Below, one piece after another: positions 1-9,190 of a stretch of 64,000 nt of DNA. The notes beneath the pieces were generated by a model. That model made no database searches, was not told the origin of the DNA, and saw only the letters and a program-made list of their open reading frames with translations. The stretch comes from Rhodospirillaceae bacterium (lineage in GTDB: Bacteria > Pseudomonadota > Alphaproteobacteria > Rhodospirillales > Casp-alpha2), in contig JAERTE010000141.1 in assembly GCA_016845145.1 (NCBI GenBank), positions 55,106 to 119,105 on the forward strand, read 5' to 3'. Numbering within the stretch: position 1 is the stretch's first letter; each line of letters starts with the position of its first letter. Position numbers and translations under genes: made by a program.

Positions 1-10
1 GCAAAACCAA

Positions 11-850
11 GTGGCCGACGTGCTCGACGGCGGTGTTGCTTTCATCGTCGGCGCGACGCGCTGGGGACCGGCGTGGCTGCAGCAGTGCCTGGACGCCTAC
101 CCCGACATTTGCGCACAGGGCGAGGCGCATCTGACCGATCTGTTGTTCCCGCGCATGGGCGAGGTGATCTCCGATTACAATGCCCAGGCCGACAAGATCG
201 GCAACCGCCTGCAAGTGGCGGGGCTGCCGGGAAACGCCGCGGGGCTGGAATTCGAAGACATCGACCATCTTCTGCGCAGTGCGGTCGGTTTGATGTTCCG
301 CCGTTGGGCCGCACGCGCCGAGCGCCCGCCGTTTGTCATCGTTGAAAAAACGCCGGAGCACGTGACGTCGCTCGATATCCTGCACCGCATCTTGCCCGAG
401 GCGCGCATCATCCACGTTTACCGCGATGGCCGTGACGAGGCTGTGGCCGCGTGGGAGTTCAATTTAGGCCTGTCCAAGGGCGAGTTTCCGCGCGCCTATC
501 CGAGCTTCGCCGATTATGCCGAAGTGTTCGCCGGCAACTGGAACCGCGCCATCGACGCCGCGCGCCGCTACCAGCGCACCCGCCAAGCTGATCACATGGG
601 CAATTACCTGGAGGTGCGGGTCGAGGATTTGGTCGCCCACCCCGACGCGACGGCCCGTCAGGTTTTCCAGTTCTTGGGGCTGGATATCGACAACGACTGG
701 CTGCGCGCGTGTCTCGACACCGCCTGGGACGTCGCCCCCCTGGACCTGGAGCCCGGCGCCTGGCGCCAGACGTTCGACGCCGACGCCGAGCGCCTGTTCA
801 ACCGCCAGGCCGGGGAGTTGTTGAAGCTTCTGGGGTATGAGACGAGCTAG
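11..850 (+). CDS. Sulfotransferase family protein, probably cut at the left edge
   Basis: This protein resembles PAPS-dependent sulfotransferases, which move a sulfuryl group from PAPS to an acceptor. The N-terminal segment FIVGATRWGPAWLQQCLDAYP sits where the family has its PAPS phosphosulfate-binding loop (usually GxPRSGTT), but here the loop is atypical. The second family motif, around IIHVYRDGRD (residues about 135-147), fits the 3'-phosphate-binding site. The first possible start is a GTG at base 11, but the frame stays open to base 1 with no ribosome-binding site visible, so the gene probably begins outside the window. The acceptor is unknown. The divergent first loop leaves activity uncertain; the fold assignment is fairly secure. 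Confidence 0.75.
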   Translation: MADVLDGGVAFIVGATRWGPAWLQQCLDAYPDICAQGEAHLTDLLFPRMGEVISDYNAQADKIGNRLQVAGLPGNAAGLEFEDIDHLLRSAVGLMFRRWAARAERPPFVIVEKTPEHVTSLDILHRILPEARIIHVYRDGRDEAVAAWEFNLGLSKGEFPRAYPSFADYAEVFAGNWNRAIDAARRYQRTRQADHMGNYLEVRVEDLVAHPDATARQVFQFLGLDIDNDWLRACLDTAWDVAPLDLEPGAWRQTFDADAERLFNRQAGELLKLLGYETS

Positions 851-1551
851 CGCCTTGAGGTAATCTATTCTACAGTTCCCGCATTGCAGGTACGGTTCCA
901 TCGGAAGGAACGCTTGGCGAAAAGTGCGGGTTGGAAGCCATTGATTTTATTCAGAACTAAAAAAAATCTGGGGAGCGAACCCAATTTTATCAGTAATGAG
1001 ACGGGGGGTTCGCTTCCAGCATACCCCCCACCCTATAACCTGGGCTTACGCCGCGCCACCGGCGCGACGGTCCCAGAACAGCCCCCACAAGGGGGGAGGG
1101 GACGCTGTAGCAACCACCTCCCCCTAACTCCTTCCCCCTTGATGGGGGAAGGTTGGGATGGGGGTGTGCGGTTGCAACAAAGACAACCTACGGAACGCAA
1201 TTGGCCCCGCAGGCTTCACCCGTTTTTCCACAACCGAACCCAACTCGCTCGCTCATCAGCAAGCATCAGCCCCGGCCAAATACATATTCGAATGTCTAAT
1301 AGCGTGCCGTCATCGGCGAAGCATATGTGCCAGCCGATGATGTGGAATACCTGTATCATAAATTCTAAAAAAGTCAATAATTTCCTATTTTAATAGTATG
1401 CCTGCTGCTATAGAGAGCGTGAGAGGAGGCGGGCATCCACACTGTCTCCCAAAATCTTCTCCAGAATGTGAATTCTCGCTGTCCCTCTAACTCCATTAGA
1501 CACGAATACTAGCACCCTCTAAATTCATAGGAGTTGAACTAGGTATACAGA
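851..1551. other. Gene-free region of 701 bp with a G/C hairpin repeat
   Basis: No convincing gene is present. An open frame at 884-1393 translates to low-complexity text dominated by the hairpin repeats and has no family resemblance. The left half holds clustered G and C runs (about 1015-1172); the right half becomes AT-rich toward the start of the TIR-like gene. The base composition changes within this gap, which may mark the edge of acquired DNA. Confidence 0.6.
1082..1152. repeat. Intergenic G/C inverted repeats
   Basis: Two hairpins lie close together. The first pairs a CCCCC run (1082-1086) with the G run at about 1091-1096. The second is a perfect 9-bp stem, CCTTCCCCC (1130-1138) with GGGGGAAGG (1144-1152), around a 5-base loop. 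Similar 'CCTCCCCCTAACTCCTTCCCCC' type elements are common between genes in GC-rich proteobacteria, so this is probably one copy of a dispersed repeat. It could also act as a terminator for the upstream gene, although no T run follows. Confidence 0.55.
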
Positions 1552-2915
1552 ATGACGTTTAAAGTTTTTTATGCTTGGCAGAGTGATCGACCAAATAACC
1601 TGTGCAGGGGGTTAATAAAGAAAGCCCTTGAGAAAGCTGTCAGCGACTTGAACTCTGACCCGGTAATTGATGACGCTGGGCGAGAAATTGAGATAGACCA
1701 AGATACTCAGGGGGTTGCTGGAAGCCCTTCAATTGCTGAAACAATTTTTGAGAAAATCCGAAAATGCGATGTATTTGTTGCGGACTTATCCTTTGTTCCA
1801 ACCGGCGAGGGTATGAGGCTAGTTCCCAATCCAAACGTTACGCTTGAGTATGGCTACGCACTGCATGCGCTTGGAGATACGCGGATCATTGGCGTTTTCA
1901 ATGAAGCTTTCGGCTCCACGGATTTTCTCCCGTTTGATCTGCGCCACAAGAGATGGCCCATCAAATATCATGCTGATGATTCTCGCGATGGAGAGTTAGC
2001 TCAATTGCAACGCAAAGAGGCAAGAGAGGGTCTGACAAAGAAATTAACAGGAGCAATCCGAGACGTTATTCGCGTCGTCGCAGAAAACGAGAAACTGGAA
2101 CAGCAACCCAAACCGGTTCTCCAATCTATGGACGGGTTTGTAACAGGCGATAGTTTTTCGAATCCTACGATGAGATTGAAATATGACCCGGTAGGTTACG
2201 TAACCGAACCATTTCAATATCCGTGGGATCGTGGCGCGGTCGGTGTCTTGGAGGATTTAGATCAGAACGGCGAAGAGCAGTATGTAAATCTTATCGATGG
2301 ACCATCATTTTTTCTCAATCTGAAATCACGAACGAATCAGCCGAGATTGAGTCGGGTGGAAAACATAAGAATTGCTCAGAAAGCTTTGAAGCCAATGGCG
2401 CACAATCGTTCGACAGGTTGGAGTTCAGCACAAGTGAACAAGGTTCCACCGTCTATGTGGCAAGACATGAGGACCAGACAACTGCACTAACTGCCAGCCT
2501 CCTATCCCGAAATGGCGAACTTTTTGGTATCGACTGTCGTCATTTACAGGCATGGCGATTTGGAAGTTCACCAAATAAGAACTACATACCCACTGCCGCT
2601 ATCGAAGAAATTCTTATAGATACGCTGATAAGTTTCCTCAGCGTAGCCAAAAATGATTTGGCATTAAAGCCACCACTTGAGGTCAGTATCGGTTTTAATG
2701 GAATCAAAGGTTATCGGCTCGCCGTGGACCGCATGCATTTCGGTGATGATATGGTTGGTCGCATCTTCATTGATTCAATCGGAAAGATTTTTTCGATACA
2801 GAATTATGAAGAGGATCCATTCGATATGCTATTGCCGGTATTTGAAGAAATTTATGATTCTGCTGGTATAAAACGACCGGATTCTCGGACAATCGGCAGG
2901 AGCCAAAGGGAATAG
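1552..2915 (+). pseudogene. TIR-like nucleotide-hydrolase-type protein, frameshifted
   Basis: The first frame (1552-2490, 312 codons) starts with FYAWQSDRPNN and has IRKCDVFVADLS and NPNVTLEYGYAL (E99), a TIR/nucleoside deoxyribosyltransferase-like fold found in bacterial defence and signalling proteins. A second frame carries on the C-terminal half to 2915 (from about ARHEDQTTALTASLLSRNGE). The reading appears to switch from the first frame to the second between about 2400 and 2445, near codons 284-297, so one base is gained or lost there. The gene is AT-richer than its neighbours, and AGGAG at 1529-1533 is a distant ribosome-binding site. It stands alone, with no evident partner effector or sensor. 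It may be a decayed defence gene, a sequencing error, or a true frameshifting site; the sequence cannot decide. Confidence 0.6.
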
Positions 2916-3049
2916 GCGATCCAAGAATAGCATAACTAATTCTCAGGAGCGGAGATTACACGCCCCTAATTCTCTCCTGAATCTGGAATGCCCGAGATCA
3001 ATATTCCTGCCTCAAAGCGCTCTTTTAGCACCACCTAAACCAACCCAAC

Positions 3050-3511
3050 CTACCCCACCGCATCCATCGCCCCCTGCAAAATATAAGCCGCCGCCATTTT
3101 ATCCACCACCTCGGCGCGGCGTTTGCGGGTCATGTCGGCTTCCTGGATGAGTACGCGCTGCACCGCCGCTGTCGATAGCCGCTCGTCCCACAATGCGATG
3201 GGGATATCGGTGACCTTTAGGAGATTGGCGGCGAAGTCGCGGGTGGCTTGGCAGCGCGGGCCCTCAGAGCCGTCCATGCTGACGGGCAGACCAAGCACGA
3301 TGCCACCGACATTTCGCTCTTGAAACAACTTCAGCAGCTTCGCCGAATCGTCGCGGAACTTGCCGCGCTTGAGCGTTTCCAGCGGGCTGGCGATGATGCG
3401 CGAGGCGTCCGACAGCGCCATGCCGATGGTTTTCGAGCCCAGATCAATACCCAGCAGGCATTGCCCGGGCGCGAGGGCGGCGTTGAGTTCGTGTAGGGTG
3501 ACGATGGACAT
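3050..3511 (-). CDS. ruvX: Putative pre-16S rRNA nuclease / Holliday junction resolvase-like RuvX (YqgF)
   Basis: A 153-residue YqgF family protein with an RNase H-like fold. The family is implicated in trimming the 5' end of 16S rRNA precursor. Visible hallmarks are LLGIDLGSKTIGMALSD near residues 19-35 (first acidic catalytic residue D23), IVLGLPVSMDGSEGP around 71-85, and LWDERLSTAAVQ around 108-118 with its conserved Asp-Glu. The length matches the family. I chose the ATG whose first base is 3511, because the frame extending further upstream carries no family sequence and would overlap the divergent gene. It is divergently arranged with the SH3 protein gene, with about 90 bp between starts. 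Confidence 0.88.
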   Translation of the reverse strand: MSIVTLHELNAALAPGQCLLGIDLGSKTIGMALSDASRIIASPLETLKRGKFRDDSAKLLKLFQERNVGGIVLGLPVSMDGSEGPRCQATRDFAANLLKVTDIPIALWDERLSTAAVQRVLIQEADMTRKRRAEVVDKMAAAYILQGAMDAVG

Positions 3512-3602
3512 GGGTCTGTTTACCTCGGCAGGTGCCCTGAGAAAAGAGTTTGGAACCGTTCGCATCAGTTCGGTATCATGCTTGCGGGAGGAGAGTCGTT
3601 TG

Positions 3603-4376
3603 GTGCCACGTTTCCGTGTGATGATTTTGGCGGCCTTGATGCTGCCCATCTTGATGGTATCGGTCTCGATCGTGCCGGTTCGCGCCGAGCAGGTGCTGGG
3701 CGTCGAGGTCGAGACGCACATGGGCACATATCTGGTGTTGAAGGACGCCAACGTGCGGGCCGGGCCGCAAACGCGCTCAAAACGCGTCGGGCGGCTGAAG
3801 GCCGGTGAACTGGTGGAGGCCGTTGGGCGGGTCAAGGGCCCGTGGATCGCGGTGCGCGTCGGCGACAAGGTGCTTGGGTTTGTGTACGGGCCGATCATGA
3901 TGCCGCTTGTCGACGGCACGCTCTCAGAGCCCTTGAAGGGGGCGACCGCAAACGGCACGTGCCAGTACGTTTTGGAATTTCAGGGCAAGACCGGCGGCGA
4001 GAAACAACGCTTTGAGTTCGCCGATTACAATGTCGAATGGACCTGCATGCGGGACGGCGCAAAGATCGTCTTCCACACACCTTTGTTTTTCACCGAAGGC
4101 CCACACCAGGGCACGCAAAAACCCGTGCATCAGATTACGGTCGATCTGCTGGACCTGGAGGGCGGGTTGGAAGAGGTGTTCTCGGTGCATTTCCTTTGGG
4201 ACCGGGACAAAAAGCAGGTGCGCTACGATTCGGCCTCGGTGAAGAAATTCATCCGTGCCGCGCCGCCGAAACCGATGTCTGTCGAAAACCTCAAACAGGC
4301 GCTGAAGGCGGCCTTGCATCTGGTGCCCATGGTGTGGACGTCCGGTGTCTGGAAGGCCTTGGCCAAGAAGTCTTAG
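3603..4376 (+). CDS. Exported SH3-domain protein
   Basis: A 257-residue protein with a signal peptide (hydrophobic stretch VMILAALMLPILMVSVSIVP, then VRA-EQ near residue 28), so it is probably periplasmic. Next comes a bacterial SH3-like domain at about residues 40-95: the pattern NVRAGPQTRSKRVGRLKAGE ... GPWIAVRVGDKVLGFVYG is typical of SH3_3 domains, which usually bind peptidoglycan or peptides. The C-terminal 150 residues are not recognised. The GTG start at 3603 is preceded by GGGAGGAG at 3586-3593; an in-frame ATG lies at 3621. It is 29 bp upstream of the lyase gene and could be co-transcribed with it. Its role is unknown. Confidence 0.72.
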   Translation: MPRFRVMILAALMLPILMVSVSIVPVRAEQVLGVEVETHMGTYLVLKDANVRAGPQTRSKRVGRLKAGELVEAVGRVKGPWIAVRVGDKVLGFVYGPIMMPLVDGTLSEPLKGATANGTCQYVLEFQGKTGGEKQRFEFADYNVEWTCMRDGAKIVFHTPLFFTEGPHQGTQKPVHQITVDLLDLEGGLEEVFSVHFLWDRDKKQVRYDSASVKKFIRAAPPKPMSVENLKQALKAALHLVPMVWTSGVWKALAKKS

Positions 4377-4405
4377 ACCAACCAAACCCCCAGGAGAACA
4401 CCCAG

Positions 4406-5767
4406 ATGAGCGCCTACGTAATGGACAGCGAACTGTTTCGTGACCAATTCAGCACGGAGGAGACACGCGGCATTTTTTCTGACCGCACCACGGTACAGAA
4501 ATGGTTGGATTTTGAATTGGCGCTGGCCCAGGCGGAAGCGGAACTGGGGCTGATCCCGAAGGCCGCGGCCGAAGAAATCGCCCGCATCGCCGACGCGGAA
4601 CTCTACGACCTCACCGCCATGAAGGCCGAGATGGACCGCACCTCGCATCCCATCGTGCCGTTGGTGCGCGCCATGGAGGAGAAGTGCGCCAAAGGGGGGG
4701 GCGGTGATGGGCTTGATGCGGGCGGCTACATCCACTGGGGCGCCACGACCCAAGATGTCATGGATAGCGGCCAAATTCTGCAGATCAAGGACGCCTGGGC
4801 GGTGATCGGCGCCGACCTCGAGGCCTTGACGGAGAACCTAAGCGCCCTGGCGCGCGAGCACCGCACCACGCCCATGGCCGGGCGCACCCACGGCCAGCAG
4901 GCGCAGCCCATCACGTTCGGCTACAAGGTCGCCATCTGGCTTGATGAAGTGCGCCGCCACCAAGCGCGCATGGCAGACGCCGCCGAGCGGGTTTTCGTCG
5001 GTCAGTTCTCAGGTGCCGTGGGCTCGCTTGCCGCCATTGAAGACCATGGATTGGCCGTCCAGACACGCATGATCGAGATTCTCGGCCTCAAGCAACCCGC
5101 CATCTGTTGGCATGTGGCCCGCGACAGCATGGCCGAGGCGGCATCAACCATGGCGATGATCGCCGGCACCATGGGCAAGATCGCGCACGAGGTGTATGTC
5201 ATGCAAAAGACCGAAACCGCCGAGCTGGAAGAACCCATGCCGCCCGGCAAGGTGGGCTCGTCGACCATGCCGCACAAGCGCAATCCCGCGATTTGCGAGG
5301 GCATCGTTGCCTTGGCCAAGGCGGCGAAAGCGTGCGTGGTGCCGGCGTTCGAGAACATCGTCGCAGAGCACGAGCGCGACAAGATCGGCCTGCAGGCGGA
5401 GCGTGAATACGTCGCCCGCCTGCACGGCATGACCCACGCGGCGGTAAAGAAAGTCACCTTCGTGACCGGCGGGCTCAATGTGCGCGCCGACAATATGCGC
5501 CGAAACCTCGATATCACCCTTGGCCTGACGCTGTCGGAGGCGGTGATGATGCGCTTGGCGCCGGTCATCGGCCGCCAAGAAGCGCACGAGGTGGTCTACC
5601 AGGCGTCTCAACAGGCGGCCATTGACGGGCGCCCCATGAAAGAAGCGCTGATGGCGGACGCCGGCATTTCCGCGAAACTGAGCGAGGCGGAGATCGATGC
5701 GCTGTTGGACCCCGCGGCCTACACCGGACTGTGCGCCGAGTTCGTGGACCGGGTTTTGGAAAACTGA
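4406..5767 (+). CDS. Fumarase/aspartase-superfamily lyase (adenylosuccinate lyase / carboxymuconate cycloisomerase family)
   Basis: A 453-residue enzyme of the superfamily that cleaves C-N or C-O bonds with release of fumarate, or the related PcaB cycloisomerases. Signature regions are TSHPIVPLVRAMEEKC, HWGATTQDVMDSG, GRTHGQQAQPITFGYK and the flexible catalytic loop GKVGSSTMPHKRNP (around residues 284-297) with its active-site serine. The length and the text around GATTQDVMDSG look closer to the PcaB-like branch than to typical bacterial PurB, and no protocatechuate genes are nearby, so the substrate is left open. The ATG at 4406 follows CAGGAGAA. Confidence 0.78.
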   Translation: MSAYVMDSELFRDQFSTEETRGIFSDRTTVQKWLDFELALAQAEAELGLIPKAAAEEIARIADAELYDLTAMKAEMDRTSHPIVPLVRAMEEKCAKGGGGDGLDAGGYIHWGATTQDVMDSGQILQIKDAWAVIGADLEALTENLSALAREHRTTPMAGRTHGQQAQPITFGYKVAIWLDEVRRHQARMADAAERVFVGQFSGAVGSLAAIEDHGLAVQTRMIEILGLKQPAICWHVARDSMAEAASTMAMIAGTMGKIAHEVYVMQKTETAELEEPMPPGKVGSSTMPHKRNPAICEGIVALAKAAKACVVPAFENIVAEHERDKIGLQAEREYVARLHGMTHAAVKKVTFVTGGLNVRADNMRRNLDITLGLTLSEAVMMRLAPVIGRQEAHEVVYQASQQAAIDGRPMKEALMADAGISAKLSEAEIDALLDPAAYTGLCAEFVDRVLEN

Positions 5768-5791
5768 TCTGTGCTCGTGCCGCCTCGGGTG

Positions 5792-5836
5792 TTGAACTGG
5801 GGCATTGAACTGGGGCGTTGAACTGGGGCGGTGAAC
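5792..5836. repeat. 13-bp direct tandem repeat, about 3.5 copies
   Basis: TTGAACTGGGGCA (5792-5804) is followed by two copies of TTGAACTGGGGCG (5805-5817 and 5818-5830) and a partial GTGAAC. It lies in the 118-bp gap between the lyase gene and the ammonia-lyase gene. It is probably a slippage product. Confidence 0.9.
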
Positions 5837-5885
5837 AGGCCAGATTAGCGCGGTACGTTTTCAACGGAGATGGAAGTAGAACGCC

Positions 5886-7046
5886 ATGTCGCTCGCCGCG
5901 GACGATCCACTGGCACCTTTTGAAGCGGCTGTGAACTATCACGACTGGACACCGTCGAATGACGGCGCTCAGGTCATTTCTGCCGACATGTTTGCTGCGG
6001 CACGCACATCGATTGCCGATTGGCCGAACTACGCGCCGACACCCTTGTACCAGCTTCCTGCCCTGGCACGGCGGACCGGCATCGCCGAGGTGATGTTCAA
6101 GGACGAAGGGCCGCGCTTTGGGTTGAAAAGCTTCAAGGCGCTGGGCGGGGCCTATGCCGTGCAGGCCTTGTTGGCTGAACACCGCGGAGAGGCCGAGACC
6201 GGCGCCGAGAATATAACCGTGACATGCGCGACGGATGGCAACCATGGGCGCTCCGTCGCCTGGGGCGCGCAGACGTTCGGCTGTGCTTGCGTCATTTTTA
6301 TCCATGCCGAAGTGAGTGAGGGCCGCGCCCGCGCGATTGAAGCCTATGGGGCACGTGTGGTGCGCGTGGATGGAAACTACGACGATTCGGTTCATGCCGC
6401 TGCGAGCGCGGCAGAGGAAAACGGCTGGTACGTGATTTCCGACACATCTTACGAAGGCTATATGGAGGTGCCCAAGCGTGTGATGGCCGGTTATGGCGTT
6501 ATCGCCGCCGAGATCATTGCCGAGATCGGTGACGCGCCGCCGCCGACGCATACCTTCTTGCAAGGCGGGGTCGGCGGGTTCGCGGGCGCCATGGCCGAAG
6601 CGTTTCATCAGCATTGGGGCGATGGCGCGCCACGTATGATCATGGTCGAGCCTGAACTGGCCGCGTGCCTGTACCGGAGCGCGGAGGCGGGGCGGATGAC
6701 GGAGATTCCGGTTGATGAGGAAACGCTGATGGCCGGCTTGTCTTGCGGTGTGCCGTCGGTTGTGGCCTGGGATATTCTCGCGGCCCGCGCGGGTGGTTTC
6801 ATGACCATACCGGAAAGCATGGTGGCGCCGGCCATGCAATTGATGGCCAACCCCTTGGACGGGGACCCGTCAATCGAAGCGGGCGAATCGGCTATCGCCG
6901 GATTGGCCGGGTTTGTGGCCGGCACCAGAAAAACCGAAATCAAACAGGCTATAGACCTTGGCGCGGAGAGCCGGGTGTTGTTGATCGGCACGGAGGGCGC
7001 AACGGACCCGGACGTCTATGCAGCGTTGCTGGCGCAATCGGGCTGA
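5886..7046 (+). CDS. dpaL: Diaminopropionate ammonia-lyase, PLP-dependent
   Basis: A 386-residue fold-type II PLP enzyme resembling diaminopropionate ammonia-lyase (E. coli YgeX), which turns 2,3-diaminopropionate into pyruvate and ammonia. Visible features are PTPLYQLPALARRTGI, the PLP lysine region RFGLKSFKALGGAYAV (around residues 78-93), the substrate loop TCATDGNHGRSVAWGAQ, SDTSYEGYMEVPKRVMAGYG, and the glycine-rich phosphate cradle LQGGVGGFAGAMA. The related hydroxyectoine-utilisation enzyme EutB is an alternative, but no ectoine genes are seen. The ATG at 5886 is preceded by a GGAG sequence. Confidence 0.78.
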   Translation: MSLAADDPLAPFEAAVNYHDWTPSNDGAQVISADMFAAARTSIADWPNYAPTPLYQLPALARRTGIAEVMFKDEGPRFGLKSFKALGGAYAVQALLAEHRGEAETGAENITVTCATDGNHGRSVAWGAQTFGCACVIFIHAEVSEGRARAIEAYGARVVRVDGNYDDSVHAAASAAEENGWYVISDTSYEGYMEVPKRVMAGYGVIAAEIIAEIGDAPPPTHTFLQGGVGGFAGAMAEAFHQHWGDGAPRMIMVEPELAACLYRSAEAGRMTEIPVDEETLMAGLSCGVPSVVAWDILAARAGGFMTIPESMVAPAMQLMANPLDGDPSIEAGESAIAGLAGFVAGTRKTEIKQAIDLGAESRVLLIGTEGATDPDVYAALLAQSG

Positions 7047-7074
7047 GTTGATTGCGCACGCCCAAGGTTTGCCG

Positions 7075-7629
7075 TTATTTCGGCTCCGTCGAGCGGCGTA
7101 GAAAATAGTCGATGTGGGGATCGCCATCCATGGCACGGAAGTAGGCGGGGGAAAAAGAACGCGGCGCGCCGACGCCGATAATTTTCTGAACGGTCTTTTC
7201 GTCCGGACCCAACGGTAAACGCAGGCTCTCCCAGGATATCTCGTCGCCGTCGGGAAAGGTAAACTGAGTAACGAAAAACAGCGGCTCGGGTGTTTCCAAT
7301 ATGGCCAGGAACTCGTCACGCACCTTGTCGGCGACCTTTGCTGGCTTAATTTCCGACACGGACTTTCCCGTCATCTCAAGTCCTTGGAATTCTGCTCGCG
7401 CGGTGCCCCAGAAACGGTAAACAAAGTCAATTTCACCGTCATTGCCGGTTACGACATCGGCGACCACACACCAAGGGATGACATGTGCTGGTAAGCTCTC
7501 GAGCCTGAAGGTGTCCCATGGCGGAAAAATGCTTGCGCCACGGATGGCGTTCCAGTGGTCCAGTACAGCAACCAAGGGTTCGGGCATTTCCTGCCCGTCG
7601 ACCGGTGATTTGGATATCTGAAATTCCAT
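7075..7629 (-). CDS. PAS_5-type sensory domain protein
   Basis: A soluble protein of about 184 residues. The pattern LDHWNAIRGASIFPPWDTF, then VVADVVTGNDGEIDFVYRFWGT, LEMTGKSVSEI and WESLRLPLG matches the PAS_5 group common in Rhodospirillales. These proteins are single PAS-like folds without an attached output domain, and their ligand is generally unknown. I prefer the ATG whose first base is 7629; a TTG seven codons further upstream (7650) is the alternative. It ends 28 bp from the convergent ammonia-lyase gene. No partner is evident. Confidence 0.7.
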   Translation of the reverse strand: MEFQISKSPVDGQEMPEPLVAVLDHWNAIRGASIFPPWDTFRLESLPAHVIPWCVVADVVTGNDGEIDFVYRFWGTARAEFQGLEMTGKSVSEIKPAKVADKVRDEFLAILETPEPLFFVTQFTFPDGDEISWESLRLPLGPDEKTVQKIIGVGAPRSFSPAYFRAMDGDPHIDYFLRRSTEPK

Positions 7630-7740
7630 GACGCCAGCACACTGACGCAATCAAATTAAACAACGAATCCAGGTTTTTCGGCAGCTCACAACGACACTTG
7701 CCCAGAACCCATTGCCTAAGCTGTGGGGTTCGATCGTGCG

Positions 7741-8166
7741 TTATTGAAAACCCATCATGTTCTGCATAAAGCCGAACGGTGACGAGAAGGCGCGAGTGCC
7801 GCGATTGACGTCGTGGGCCAAGTGCCCGACCTGGCCGTTCATGACGCGGAAACTCTCGCTCATGTGATGCATGTTCTGGGACATGTTGACCATGCGCTTC
7901 GACACCTCGCTCATGTTGGTGCCGACGCCGGCCACGTGGGCCGACACATTGTTGATCGAGGTGCGCATACCGGCAACGTTCTCGGCCATGGCTTCCTGGG
8001 TTTGCGCCATATCGGCCAAATTGTGGGCAACGCCGGCCATCACGGTCGTCATGGTGTCGAGGTTTTTGGCAATGCCGTGCACCGTGTAGGTGAAGAAAGC
8101 CATCACGCACAACATGCCGACCAGAGCCAGGCCCTGGACCGGATTTTGGCAAATTCTGTTGAACAT
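7741..8166 (-). CDS. Membrane-anchored coiled-coil protein
   Basis: A 141-residue protein with one N-terminal transmembrane segment (about residues 10-30, GLALVGMLCVMAFFTYTVHG). A long helical region follows, with regularly spaced Met/Asn/Val residues (NMSEVSKRMVNMSQNMHHM), as in a coiled coil. It recalls the helical hairpin parts of chemoreceptors but has no signalling tip, so I do not call it one. GGGGGAC precedes the ATG at 8166. It is probably monocistronic. The function is unknown. Confidence 0.6.
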   Translation of the reverse strand: MFNRICQNPVQGLALVGMLCVMAFFTYTVHGIAKNLDTMTTVMAGVAHNLADMAQTQEAMAENVAGMRTSINNVSAHVAGVGTNMSEVSKRMVNMSQNMHHMSESFRVMNGQVGHLAHDVNRGTRAFSSPFGFMQNMMGFQ

Positions 8167-8256
8167 CCATGTCCCCCGAATCACTTTATATTTATGTATA
8201 ATATACCAATGCGCCTTAAATGACAGTGTTTCCGTTATCGTCACGCATAATTCGTT

Positions 8257-9060
8257 TTAGCGCGGGGTCAGAAACGCCAGTCCGCGCTCCAGGCAGGCGT
8301 AATCCCTAAGGCAGGCGGCTTTCGCATCAGAGGCGGGTTCGAGCAGCTTGGAAATAACGTGGTCGCGGATCGCGCGTAGCTGTCCGGCTTGCTGCATGTT
8401 TGAGAACACCGCAGATAGGCGGGGCGCCAGTGCGGCGTTCTTCTGGTGCACATAGTGGAACAAGTCGAACCGGGCGACAGCCGGGCGAAGCTCGCTGATG
8501 CCTTCGATCCCCAGCGTTTTCATCTGGTAGCGGCCGTTGAGGCTCGGCGACACGGCCATGTCGACGCGTTTTTTGTGCAGCATCTTGAACAGTCCGGCGT
8601 AATTCGAGGCCAGATATCGGTCCATGCCCTTGGTGCCGCCTTCGGCAAACTTGATGCCCCGGATAATGCCGATGCGATATGGTTTCAGGTCGGCCCAGGT
8701 GCGGGCGGAGAGTGACGGGTCAGTGACGAACACCGCCGCCTCGATATAGTTGATGGCCGGCTTGATCTGCACCAGGTTGGGATACTTCGCCGAAAGCTTG
8801 TCGATGCGTTGCACGTCGCCTGCGACCTTGCCGCCGTTCGCCAATTTCAAGGCGCGCTCGCCGGGGAATTTCTTGATCACGACATCGATGCCCAGGCGCG
8901 TGTAGGCCTCGCGCACGATGACCTCGCTGGTGAGTGTATCGACCGTGTTGGCGGCGGCCACCAGTGTCAGTGTTTCCGCGCGGGCGCCCGTGTCGACGGC
9001 GAGGAACATCATTGCGCTCAGCAACATCGTTTTGCAGATGTGGGCAGCGAGCTTCAGCAT
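8257..9060 (-). CDS. Periplasmic solute-binding protein, SBP_bac_3-like
   Basis: A 267-residue protein with a signal peptide (MLKLAAHICKTMLLSAMMFL ... ARA-ETL, cleavage near residue 28). The mature part resembles family 3 periplasmic binding proteins: AREAYTRLGIDVVIKKFPGER-like lobe 1 text, then WADLKPYRIGIIRGIKFAEGG and a KKRVDMAVSPSLNG hinge. No ABC permease or ATPase lies beside it, so it may be an orphan sensor-type binding protein. Two Cys near the C-terminus (ACLRDYACLERG) could form a disulfide. The ligand is unknown. Confidence 0.7.
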   Translation of the reverse strand: MLKLAAHICKTMLLSAMMFLAVDTGARAETLTLVAAANTVDTLTSEVIVREAYTRLGIDVVIKKFPGERALKLANGGKVAGDVQRIDKLSAKYPNLVQIKPAINYIEAAVFVTDPSLSARTWADLKPYRIGIIRGIKFAEGGTKGMDRYLASNYAGLFKMLHKKRVDMAVSPSLNGRYQMKTLGIEGISELRPAVARFDLFHYVHQKNAALAPRLSAVFSNMQQAGQLRAIRDHVISKLLEPASDAKAACLRDYACLERGLAFLTPR

Positions 9061-9190
9061 GGCAATGATCTTACTCTGTCGGCGTGGTGATGTAAGGTGT
9101 TTTGTGGGTCAAGCACATCTGCGCGTGCTTGCCGACGGTTGGGCTGGATGATAGGTTCCGCGCCCGCATAAACTTGTTAGCCGGTGCCCC

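Noticed and set aside
884..1393. A 169-codon open frame after the sulfotransferase gene
   Set aside because: Its translation is driven by the G/C hairpin repeats, has no family resemblance and no ribosome-binding site.
2223..2915. Separate gene for the second half of the TIR-like protein
   Set aside because: The first 60 or so codons are out-of-frame sequence of the first half; only the later part makes protein-like text, so it is treated as one broken gene.
7741..8166. Chemoreceptor or phage tape-measure identity for the coiled-coil protein
   Set aside because: It lacks the chemoreceptor signalling tip and HAMP domain, and no tail genes are near.
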